From positions 1-46,027 of the forward strand of contig JABLYX010000043.1 of the NCBI GenBank assembly GCA_018265615.1: DNA of 46,027 bases, written 5' to 3'. Shown in pieces: positions 31,366-38,423 of the stretch; positions within the stretch are counted from its first letter, which is position 1; each line of letters opens with the position of its first letter. The translations under genes and the position numbers were made by a program. Source of the stretch: Lentisphaeria bacterium. GTDB taxonomy: Bacteria; Verrucomicrobiota; Lentisphaeria; Victivallales; Victivallaceae. Under the pieces are notes generated by a model. It saw only the letters and a program-made list of their open reading frames with translations. It searched no databases and was not told where the DNA came from.

Positions 31366-32442
31366 ATGGAACTGGCAGAGATTGTTCTGGTGGATGACGG
31401 CCCGCCGAAGTACCGGCAGCTGGCCGACCGGATCGAAGAGATGATCCGGCGCGAGCAGCTTGCCCCCGCGTTCCGGATTCCGAGCGAACGGCAGCTGGCG
31501 AAGCAGCTCGGGGTCTCGGTGATTACCGTCAACAGCGCGATGACCGAGCTCATGAACCGCAGGCTGGTCGAGCGGCGGGTCGGTTCAGGGACCTATGTCT
31601 GCGGGCCGGACGCCTCCGGCGCGCGATTGCGGCGGATCGGCTTTTTCCGTCACGGGCAGGGGCAGGTTTCTCCGAACGACCGCTATATGGGCGGGATTCT
31701 CGGAACGCTGCTCTCCTACTGGCAGAATACGCCCTACGACTTCATTGCGATGCGCCGCGATCCCGACTCCTACCGGGCGACGATCCGGGAATACGGGTTG
31801 GACGGCATTCTGATCTACAGTCCGCGTGAGGAGTTCATCCCGGCGATCCGGCAGCTTCGGCGCGAGGGGTTCCCGGTCGTTGCGTTGAGCAGCATCCAGC
31901 CGGAAATCGCCGATATCAGTTTCGGCTATTCGAATGAAGCGCTGCTGCGCGACGCCGTCGAAGCGCTGGCCGGGCTCGGACACCGCGATATCGCTTTCCT
32001 GATTCCGGACCAGAACGAAGCGGCCTACCGCAACCGCCACCGCGGATTTCTGGATGCGATGTGGAAGGCGAGGCTGCCGATCAATCCGGCGTGGTGCGAG
32101 CCGCTTCGAGACCGGGACGAGGGGATCCGGGCGATTCTCGCCGGCGATTCGCGGCCGAGCGCAGTGATCCTCGGCTCCTGCGGATACGGTCCGGCTTTCT
32201 ACCGGATTGCGGCGGAGTGCGCAATGGCGATTCCGCGCGACGTCTCTGTGCTCAGCATCGACGAGGATGATGCGCTCCTGGCGCTGCGCCCGGCCCCGTC
32301 GGCGTTCCGCATCGACGTGGTCCGGCTGACGCTCGAGGCTTCTGATGCGCTGCACCGCATGATCGAGCACCGCGAGGTCATCCATGAAGAAACCCGCAAT
32401 TACAGCTATATCGACCGGGGGACCTGCCTCGCATTGAAATAG
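31366..32442 (+). CDS. GntR-type regulator with LacI-like sensor domain (AraR architecture)
   Basis: 358 residues. The N-terminal winged helix (KYRQLADRIEEMIRREQLAP, FRIPSERQLAKQLGVSVITV, GSGTYVCGP) is of the GntR family; from about residue 85 a periplasmic-binding-protein-like sensor follows (RRIGFFRHGQGQVSPNDRYM, GLDGILIYSPREEFI, ALAGLGHRDIAFLIPDQNEA, DVSVLSIDEDDALLALRP). This is the arabinose-repressor plan; the ligand is probably a sugar from the substrate of the downstream lyase. The ATG at 31366 has AAGGAAGG 8 bp upstream; a GTG three codons earlier falls within that site. It heads the operon. Confidence 0.92.
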   Translation: MELAEIVLVDDGPPKYRQLADRIEEMIRREQLAPAFRIPSERQLAKQLGVSVITVNSAMTELMNRRLVERRVGSGTYVCGPDASGARLRRIGFFRHGQGQVSPNDRYMGGILGTLLSYWQNTPYDFIAMRRDPDSYRATIREYGLDGILIYSPREEFIPAIRQLRREGFPVVALSSIQPEIADISFGYSNEALLRDAVEALAGLGHRDIAFLIPDQNEAAYRNRHRGFLDAMWKARLPINPAWCEPLRDRDEGIRAILAGDSRPSAVILGSCGYGPAFYRIAAECAMAIPRDVSVLSIDEDDALLALRPAPSAFRIDVVRLTLEASDALHRMIEHREVIHEETRNYSYIDRGTCLALK

Positions 32443-32496
32443 GCGGCGGCAGGCTGTCGCCGGAGAAGAGAGTTCACGGAACATATGGAGACCATC

Positions 32497-33252
32497 ATGG
32501 GGAAACGTCATTTCACGCTGATTGAACTTCTGATTGTAGTTGCAATCATCGCAATTCTCGCCGCCATGCTGCTGCCCGTCCTGAATCAGGCGCGCGAGCG
32601 CGGCAAATCGGTGAACTGTGTCAACAACCTGAAGGAGCTCGGGCTTGGAGTCGGCATGTATGAAGGCGATCACAATGACCACCTGCCGCCGATCGCCGGA
32701 GGGAATGGCGGCGGCACCAGGCCTGTCTGGACGCAGGCGCTGATGGGGCCGAACCCGGCCGCGCCCTCTGAACCCTATTCCCACTGCCTTGGGATGACGG
32801 TCGGCCGCTATGCGAGCAACCGGCTTTTCCGCTGTCCGTCAATGAACGGAAGTTACGACCTCACGGCAACGGCCGCCGGCGGCGGGGCGGGCTGGTGGGT
32901 TTCCAATCCACATTATGGCGTCAACGAGTGGCTTTACACCCGGACCAGCGGCCAATCGTTCAAGCTGGGTTTCTTCCGGAAGCCGTCGAAGAAAATTTTT
33001 CTGGCCGACTGCTGGGAGCGCGATTCAGGCGACTTCAGCATCAAGGAGAAGGGCTACTATCGCTGGCGTCCGGACGTGAGCGGCAACCGGTACTACGGCA
33101 ATATCGCGGGACGCCACCTCAGCTCGGTCAGCGTGCTCCACCTCGACGGACACGTGAAGGGCTACCGGTTGAACAACATCGAACTCCCGTTCCAGACCGC
33201 GCCGTTCCGGAACATGGAAGAGGACCGGGAACAATGGCACTGCAATTACTGA
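32497..33252 (+). CDS. Type IV pilin-like secreted protein (pseudopilin, H-X9-DG type)
   Basis: 251 residues from the ATG at 32497, which has GGAG 6 bp upstream; the in-frame ATG at 32485 would add four residues and remains possible. MGKRH precedes FTLIELLIVVAIIAILAA, with His at the usual Gly -1 site, then MLLPVLNQARERGKSVNC. A variable globular domain rich in Gly, Trp and Tyr follows (GGGAGWWVSNPHYGVNEWLY). The C-terminus has GRHLSSVSVLHLDGHVKGY, a full His-X9-Asp-Gly signature. It lies between the GntR-type regulator (about 50 bp upstream) and the PL8 lyase (2 bp downstream). Confidence 0.9.
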   Translation: MGKRHFTLIELLIVVAIIAILAAMLLPVLNQARERGKSVNCVNNLKELGLGVGMYEGDHNDHLPPIAGGNGGGTRPVWTQALMGPNPAAPSEPYSHCLGMTVGRYASNRLFRCPSMNGSYDLTATAAGGGAGWWVSNPHYGVNEWLYTRTSGQSFKLGFFRKPSKKIFLADCWERDSGDFSIKEKGYYRWRPDVSGNRYYGNIAGRHLSSVSVLHLDGHVKGYRLNNIELPFQTAPFRNMEEDREQWHCNY

Positions 33253-33254
33253 TT

Positions 33255-35243
33255 ATGATGAAACGACTGCTCTGCCTTTTTTTTCTTCTTACGCTGGCCG
33301 CCGCGCCGGGCTCCGCCGATGACTTCGACCTGCTGCGGGAAAATTTCGTCACCGCGGCGACCGGCAGCCGGGCCGATGACGGCCTGACTGCGAAGTGGCT
33401 CCGCAGCCAGCGCCCCGACGGCAGCTTCAGGGGAATCGATTACCAGTGCACACAAAGCGGACGCTGGGATCCGCGCAAACACTGGCAGGCGCTCAACGCC
33501 ATCGCCCGCTCCTACCGCTTCGGCGGCCGGAACTGCCGCGGCGCTCCGGAACTCCTCGACGCGGTCGTGCGTGGAATCGACAACTGGACGACCGGAAATT
33601 ACACCGTTTCAAACTGGTGGTATCCGCAGATCGGAATTCCTCTCCTGTCGGCCGAAGTGATTCTCATCATGGGTCCCGCGCTGCCGGCGGAGACGGCGGT
33701 GAAGTTCCGGCCCGTGCTCGACCGCTCCAAAATCGGCATGACCGCGCAGAACCGGCTCCGGCTGGCGACCATTCACTTCCTCAAGGGAATCATCTATCGC
33801 GACGACCGGATGGTCCGCGAGGGGCGCGAGGTGCTCCTTGAGGAGATCGCGTTTGCCGCGCCCGGCAGTGAGGGGCTGCAGGCCGACTTCAGCTTCCATC
33901 AGCACGGCCCCCAACTCCAGTTCGGCAACTACGGGCTCGAATTCCTGACCGCCGGCTGCTTCTGGTCGGGGGTGATGAAAGGGACGCGTTACGCTTTCCC
34001 CGAAGAAAAGAGCCGGATCCTCACCAATTATTTCCTGAACGGGATCCGTTGGGTGCTCTATGCCGATCTCTTCGACTTCTCCGCCTGCGGCCGCCAGATC
34101 GTCGGCGACTGCCAGTCCGAAAAGTTCCGCTCGGCCCGCCGGGCCATGCTGGAAGAGTTGGACATTCCCTCTCCCGAGCTCCGGCGGGAAGTTGAAGCTT
34201 TCTTCGCCGGCACGACCGTGCTGGAAGGCAACCGGCTGTTCCACCGCAGCGACTATCTGGTTCACCGCCGGAAAGGGTTCTTCTTTTCGGTCAAAATGTG
34301 TTCCGCGCGGGTGATCGGCTGCGAAAGCAACAACCGCGAAAACCAGCAGGGCCGCCATACCGCCAGCGGCGTCACCCAATTTGTCCGGACAGGGAACGAA
34401 TACCGCCGGATGATGCCGCTCTGGGAGTGGCGGAAGCTGCCGGGGCTGACCGCGCCGCAGGACGACATCAGCCTCACGCCTCCCGACTGCACCCGGTTTT
34501 TCCTCAACGGCGCCGATCTGGTCGGCGGCGTTTCCGACGGCCGGAACGGCGCGGCGATGTTCGACTGCCGCACCGATAATCTCTCGATGCGTAAAAGCTA
34601 CTTTTGTTTCGACCGCTACGTGGTTGCGATCGGCAGCGGAATCGTCTCCGATTCGGAGTTTCCGGTGGAAACGACGGTCGATTCCCTGCGGCTCTCGGGC
34701 GAAGTCACTGTCGGCGGCAGGGTGCTCGGCATGGGAAAACACACGCTTGCCGGGGTTTCCGAACTCTGCCACGGGAATTTCCGTTACCGCTTTCCGGAGC
34801 CGACGCCCCTCACGGTCGAACTTGCGGAGAAATCAGGCCGCTGGGAAACGATCCAACCCTCCTACCGGGAGCCCGGCGTGAAGGACAGGGTGCTGACCGT
34901 CACGATTCCAGGCAAGGCGGATTACTGTTATATCCTCGGAACCGGATCGGAACGCTTCCGCCGCCTCGGAACGGATGCGGCCGTTCACGCCGGCTGGGAC
35001 GACGGCGAACAGCTTGGCTTCGCCCTCTTCTACCGTCCCGGAGCCGTGGAGTTTCCGGAACCGGGCAGGATCGAATTCCTTACGCCGGGCGCGCTGATGG
35101 TCCGCGGCGGCAAACTGCACGTGTCCGATCCTTCGCAGAAACTCAAGGCACTCCTCATTCGCATCGGAGGAAAAGTGCGGACCGTTCGCCTTCCGCAGGG
35201 GATTGAAGCCGGAAAGTCCGTGGCGCTTGACCCGTTCGGCTGA
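33255..35243 (+). CDS. Secreted polysaccharide lyase family 8 enzyme (chondroitin/hyaluronate lyase type)
   Basis: 662 residues. Two adjacent ATGs (33255, 33258) stand 2 bp after the pseudopilin stop with no clear ribosome site, so translation is probably coupled. MMKRLLCLFFLLTLAAAPGSA is a signal peptide. The alpha/alpha toroid holds the PL8 residues: Asn166 (TAQNRL), His217 and Tyr226 (FSFHQHGPQLQFGNYG), Arg280 (FSACGRQIV) and Glu362 (RENQQG), with the spacing I recall for chondroitinase AC. Beta-sandwich domains follow (WEWRKLPGLTAP opens them). It cleaves uronic-acid polysaccharides by beta-elimination, probably host glycosaminoglycans if the organism lives in the gut, but xanthan or alginate-like substrates occur in the family. 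Last gene of the operon. Confidence 0.92.
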   Translation: MMKRLLCLFFLLTLAAAPGSADDFDLLRENFVTAATGSRADDGLTAKWLRSQRPDGSFRGIDYQCTQSGRWDPRKHWQALNAIARSYRFGGRNCRGAPELLDAVVRGIDNWTTGNYTVSNWWYPQIGIPLLSAEVILIMGPALPAETAVKFRPVLDRSKIGMTAQNRLRLATIHFLKGIIYRDDRMVREGREVLLEEIAFAAPGSEGLQADFSFHQHGPQLQFGNYGLEFLTAGCFWSGVMKGTRYAFPEEKSRILTNYFLNGIRWVLYADLFDFSACGRQIVGDCQSEKFRSARRAMLEELDIPSPELRREVEAFFAGTTVLEGNRLFHRSDYLVHRRKGFFFSVKMCSARVIGCESNNRENQQGRHTASGVTQFVRTGNEYRRMMPLWEWRKLPGLTAPQDDISLTPPDCTRFFLNGADLVGGVSDGRNGAAMFDCRTDNLSMRKSYFCFDRYVVAIGSGIVSDSEFPVETTVDSLRLSGEVTVGGRVLGMGKHTLAGVSELCHGNFRYRFPEPTPLTVELAEKSGRWETIQPSYREPGVKDRVLTVTIPGKADYCYILGTGSERFRRLGTDAAVHAGWDDGEQLGFALFYRPGAVEFPEPGRIEFLTPGALMVRGGKLHVSDPSQKLKALLIRIGGKVRTVRLPQGIEAGKSVALDPFG

Positions 35244-35246
35244 AGC

Positions 35247-35268
35247 CGCCGGCATGATTCCGCCGGCG
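35247..35268 (+). terminator. GC-rich hairpin after the PL8 gene
   Basis: CGCCGGC (35247-35253) and GCCGGCG (35262-35268) pair around an 8-nt loop, 3 bp after the PL8 stop. There is no T run, so it is a weak terminator candidate or an mRNA 3'-end stabiliser. Confidence 0.35.
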
Positions 35269-35460
35269 TTCGCCGATGCCGGAATTTTCCGTATTTACTG
35301 CTCCGGACAGCGGTTCCGGCGACGATCCGGATTCGGAATATATCCTGCGCCGGGAAGCGCTGCCGGTCAATCGCGACCGCCGCCGCGAAAGAACTCCGCC
35401 GCTGCCTTCGGGGCTGAGTGTCTGCCGGCTCTCGCGGCGGTGAATGCGCCGCAGGCGGAG

Positions 35461-35889
35461 CTACCGCGCGGTTTTACTGCCTTCGCTGCGTCCGGCCGCA
35501 TCGCGGTATGTGGTCCGGTTCCCGTTTTCCGTTGCGTTTCCGGTCACGCGGCCCGCTGCGTCGCGGTATGTGGTCCGGTTCCCGTTTTCCGTTGCGTTCC
35601 CGGTCACGCGTCCGGCCGCATCGCGGTACACGGTCCGGTTTCCGTTCGTCGCGGCGCTTCCGGTTACACGGCCCGTCGCATTGCGGTATACGGTCCGGTT
35701 CCCGTTCGTCACGGCGCTTCCGGTTACGCGGCCTGCCGCATCGCGGTATACGGTCCGGTTCCCGTTTGTCGTTGAGCTCCCGGTCACGCGCCCGGTCGAG
35801 TCGCGATAGCTGGAACGCTCCTGTCCGAAAGCCGCACAGAAAACAAGGCACAGCGCTCCGGTTGCCACTGCTTTGCAGATCAGTTTCAT
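35461..35889 (-). CDS. Secreted protein made of 20-residue RHS-like repeats
   Basis: 142 residues with AGGAGG before the ATG. The signal peptide MKLICKAVATGALCLVFCAA ends near FGQ. The rest is five full copies and one partial copy of a 20-residue unit with consensus YRDAAGRVTGxxxxNGNRTx. The YRDAAGR core resembles the YD/RHS repeat (Y-D-x-x-G-R), which builds beta-sheet surfaces in RHS proteins; short secreted proteins of this kind have no known function. It is 49 bp downstream of the GH51/GH79-like gene on the same strand, so it may be cotranscribed with it. Confidence 0.85.
   Translation of the reverse strand: MKLICKAVATGALCLVFCAAFGQERSSYRDSTGRVTGSSTTNGNRTVYRDAAGRVTGSAVTNGNRTVYRNATGRVTGSAATNGNRTVYRDAAGRVTGNATENGNRTTYRDAAGRVTGNATENGNRTTYRDAAGRSEGSKTAR
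35491..35820 (-). repeat. 60-bp tandem repeats coding for the 20-residue unit
   Basis: Five full and one partial 60-bp units without spacers. Neighbouring units are about 80-95% identical by eye; the two that encode identical protein units still differ at several bases. Because 60 is divisible by three the array keeps every frame open. Confidence 0.9.
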
Positions 35890-35910
35890 CTTGTCCTCCT
35901 GTCGTTTCTT

Positions 35911-35927
35911 AAACCGAATAACGGTTT
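35911..35927. other. Small hairpin between the GH51-like gene and the repeat-protein gene
   Basis: AAACCG-AATAA-CGGTTT forms a 6-bp stem. With no T run it is more likely an mRNA processing or stabilising element than a terminator. Confidence 0.3.
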
Positions 35928-35938
35928 TACACTGCGGT

Positions 35939-37423
35939 TTATTGCGCCAGCGTCAGCAGGACGAGGCTTTTCGCCGGGATCGTCACCTTCCGGAGCGGCT
36001 GCCCCTTTGAGACGGGCAGCGGAGTCACTGCGATTGGCCGGGCGTCCGCCGTATTGCGGCTGGTGAGCTCCGGGGCGGAGAAGCTCTCCGCGCTTTCGAG
36101 CTTCCAACCGGTTTCGCGGAGGCGGAATTCCGTCGGGCGCGCCGTCTCCGGCAGCATATTGTTGAGCAGCAGGTAAAGCTTCTTCCCGTCGGGAGATTTC
36201 AATGCCGCCGCGCAGAACGCCTGCTCCCTGTTGAATGCGGTGAACTCACCCGAAAGAGTACTGTAGACAACCCGGGAGCCGAATGGGATTTTCCCGAGGA
36301 AGCGGAACAGCAGCGCGAGTCCGGAGTCAGAGGTGCGTCCCTCCTCCGCTCCTGCCAGGGACCATGGGCCCGGGGAGAGGGTAAAGCAGCTCGCCGCACC
36401 GATCTCCGGACGGCCGAGACAGAAAATGAACCACTCCGCGGCCTCGAGGCACCCTTCGAGCGATTCGGTCCGGAGCTGGTATTCCGGGCTTTTTCCGCCG
36501 ATTCCCTGCGGCGGCCTCTCCGGCTCGGTTACGAAGAGCCGGATTCCGGGATTCTGAGATGCGGCGATGTCCCGGCGCAGGCTTTCGAAATATGGAGCCG
36601 CCGCAGCCGGCGGCAGGTCGCGGAGGTACGGGTGAAACGACAGCCACGTGAGCTCCCTCCCCAGTGATTCCAGGATGAGCCGGTTGTATTCCGGCCACTT
36701 GTTTTTCGAGCGCTCCGTCCAGGGGGCGGCGACCGCGTGGGCGGCGAATGCCGCATCCGGAATCACGCTGCGGATCGCGGCGATATATTTCCAGCACTCT
36801 TTGATATAGAACGCGGCATTGTATTTGCTGTAATTGTAGTCGAGTTCGTCGCCGAGCTCCCAGACGGCGGGGGGCATCGGTTCGGCGAAACTGAGTTCGA
36901 TCCGTTTCCGCCCCCACATCGTATCGGGGCCGCCGGCCAGGAATTCCGCCAGGTCACGCGCGTCGTCGGGCGTGTCGCGCGCCATGTTGATTGTCCAGAC
37001 GAATTGCGCATCCGGGTCTAGCCTGCGGATCGAGGCGAGCCATTCGAGCAGCCCCGACTGCGGCGCCGCCGTTTCCAGGAGTCGGGGCCGGTATGCGGCC
37101 ATGCCGCCGCCCTCAAAGCCGGGCGTCTTCTTCCAACTGAAAAATTGGGAATCCAACCCGGACATGCGGAACAGCGGCAGGCGGATTCCCTGCGGCGCTT
37201 TCCGGTCTCCGCTTTCCGGAACCGGCGGATTCATGAATCCCGTCAGCGACTTCGCCCCCGTCAGCTCAGGCCAGGCGCAGTTGACGCCGAACAGGGCCGC
37301 ATCGAATGTGCGGACCGTATTCTGCGGTTCGATTTTCATCTCCGCCGGCAATGTTCTGGCGGGAGCAGCGGCGGCCGGCAGAGAGAGCGCAAGCAGCAGG
37401 GCCGGCAGGATCAGTCGAAACAT
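35939..37423 (-). CDS. Secreted clan GH-A glycoside hydrolase (GH51/GH79-like)
   Basis: 494 residues from the ATG at 37423, with GGAGG upstream; an in-frame ATG 28 codons earlier has no site. MFRLILPALLLALSLPAAAA is a signal peptide. FDAALFGVNCAWPELTG starts the barrel; the acid/base candidate is Glu193 in VWELGDELDYNY, where Asp192 replaces the usual Asn of the 'NE' pair; the nucleophile candidate is Glu300 in RLFVTEPERPP. A C-terminal beta domain follows (KKLYLLLNNMLPE, KVTIPAKSLVLLTLAQ), as in GH51, GH79 and related families. Substrate could be an arabinofuranoside or a glucuronide. It has its own promoter; the 20-residue-repeat gene follows. Confidence 0.75.
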   Translation of the reverse strand: MFRLILPALLLALSLPAAAAPARTLPAEMKIEPQNTVRTFDAALFGVNCAWPELTGAKSLTGFMNPPVPESGDRKAPQGIRLPLFRMSGLDSQFFSWKKTPGFEGGGMAAYRPRLLETAAPQSGLLEWLASIRRLDPDAQFVWTINMARDTPDDARDLAEFLAGGPDTMWGRKRIELSFAEPMPPAVWELGDELDYNYSKYNAAFYIKECWKYIAAIRSVIPDAAFAAHAVAAPWTERSKNKWPEYNRLILESLGRELTWLSFHPYLRDLPPAAAAPYFESLRRDIAASQNPGIRLFVTEPERPPQGIGGKSPEYQLRTESLEGCLEAAEWFIFCLGRPEIGAASCFTLSPGPWSLAGAEEGRTSDSGLALLFRFLGKIPFGSRVVYSTLSGEFTAFNREQAFCAAALKSPDGKKLYLLLNNMLPETARPTEFRLRETGWKLESAESFSAPELTSRNTADARPIAVTPLPVSKGQPLRKVTIPAKSLVLLTLAQ

Positions 37424-37463
37424 AAAAAACCTCCATGAAACGCGGATGAAACAACCCGGTATA

Positions 37464-37492
37464 AGTATAGTTCCAACGCATCCGGAAAACAA
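37464..37492 (-). promoter_or_regulatory. Promoter of the GH51/GH79-like gene
   Basis: Minus-strand TTGTTT (37487-37492) and TATACT (37464-37469), 17-bp spacer, about 40 bp before the start codon. Confidence 0.55.
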
Positions 37493-37607
37493 GAGCCCGG
37501 GCTGCATAAAACCGTAAAAAAGCGGCTCGGAGAGAGAATGCGGGAAACCGGAACCGGCCGGATAGTCGCCTGTGCGGATTTAATCCGGAAATTTCTTTAC
37601 CGTCCCC

Positions 37608-37636
37608 TTTACACGGAGGCGTCCATCTGTTATATT
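37608..37636 (+). promoter_or_regulatory. Promoter of the glycerophosphodiesterase gene
   Basis: TTTACA (37608-37613) and TATATT (37631-37636), 17-bp spacer. A perfect palindrome covers the -10 box and the start point. Confidence 0.6.
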
Positions 37637-37649
37637 ACACTGGTAATAT
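37632..37649. promoter_or_regulatory. Palindrome ATATTAC-ACTG-GTAATAT, candidate operator
   Basis: Perfect 7-bp arms with a 4-bp centre. It overlaps the -10 box and the predicted transcript start of the downstream gene, the ideal place for a repressor. No regulator gene is adjacent to identify it. Confidence 0.5.
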
Positions 37650-37669
37650 CATGACCTGGGAGATTGTTT

Positions 37670-38407
37670 ATGAAAAAGAATGTTATGGTGATCGGGCATC
37701 GCGGCGTCGCTTCGGCCTGCCCGGAAAATACAATTCCGTCGTTTGAGAAGGCGATTGAATGCGGGGTTGACGCGATCGAGTTCGACGTCCACCTCACGCG
37801 CGACAGGCAGCTCGTCGTAACGCACGATCCGACGGTCAACCGCTGCAGCAACGGAACCGGCGAAGTGTGCAGCTACACGCTGAGTCAGCTCAAAGCACTG
37901 GACTTCGGCAAGTGGAAGGGGCCGGAGTTCGCCGGGCTGCGGATTCCGACGCTCGACGAAGCGCTCGATGCGATCTTCGCGAAACGTCCCGGCATGTATC
38001 TGCTCGTGGAGCTCAAGGATGATACCGGAGAGTGTACCCGCATGGTCCTTGATGTGCTGCGGAAACGGGAGATGATCGGCAACTGCCTCGTGCTCTCATT
38101 TCATTCGCGCCAGCTGGAGCTGCTGCATGAGCTTGAACCGGAGCTCGCCCTGCAGGGATTCCCGCACCGCTACCTGAAGGTCCCCTGCCGGGAGCTCTAT
38201 GGTTTTGTCGATAAAGTCTGCATCTGGAACCATGAAGCCTCCGAAAAGGAGGTCGCCGAGTTCCATGACCGCGGGATTGCAGTGGATATTTATCCGGTCG
38301 ACGACGAACTTCAGCTCGACAAGGTGGCCGGTCTCGATATCGATTCGATTACGACGAACGCGGCTCACACGATGATTCCGCTGCTCCGGGAACGCGGCCT
38401 GCGCTGA
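37670..38407 (+). CDS. Glycerophosphodiester phosphodiesterase
   Basis: 245 residues, the short cytoplasmic form without a signal peptide. It hydrolyses glycerophosphodiesters to glycerol 3-phosphate and an alcohol. Motifs: VIGHRGVASACPENTIPSFE, the metal site AIEFDVHLTRDRQLVVTHDP, then YLLVELKDD; the late stretch DIDSITTNAAHTMIPLL matches the end of the family. GGGAG lies 7 bp before the ATG at 37670. The stop is 16 bp from the stop of the convergent AraC gene. Confidence 0.94.
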   Translation: MKKNVMVIGHRGVASACPENTIPSFEKAIECGVDAIEFDVHLTRDRQLVVTHDPTVNRCSNGTGEVCSYTLSQLKALDFGKWKGPEFAGLRIPTLDEALDAIFAKRPGMYLLVELKDDTGECTRMVLDVLRKREMIGNCLVLSFHSRQLELLHELEPELALQGFPHRYLKVPCRELYGFVDKVCIWNHEASEKEVAEFHDRGIAVDIYPVDDELQLDKVAGLDIDSITTNAAHTMIPLLRERGLR

Positions 38408-38423
38408 ACGGCCCGGCCGCGGT

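Noticed and set aside
35491..35820. Possible CRISPR array
   Set aside because: The 60-bp units are contiguous without spacers and encode protein.
35203..35912. Several plus-strand open frames opposite the 20-residue-repeat gene
   Set aside because: A 60-bp repeat keeps all frames open; only the minus frame has a signal peptide and a ribosome binding site.
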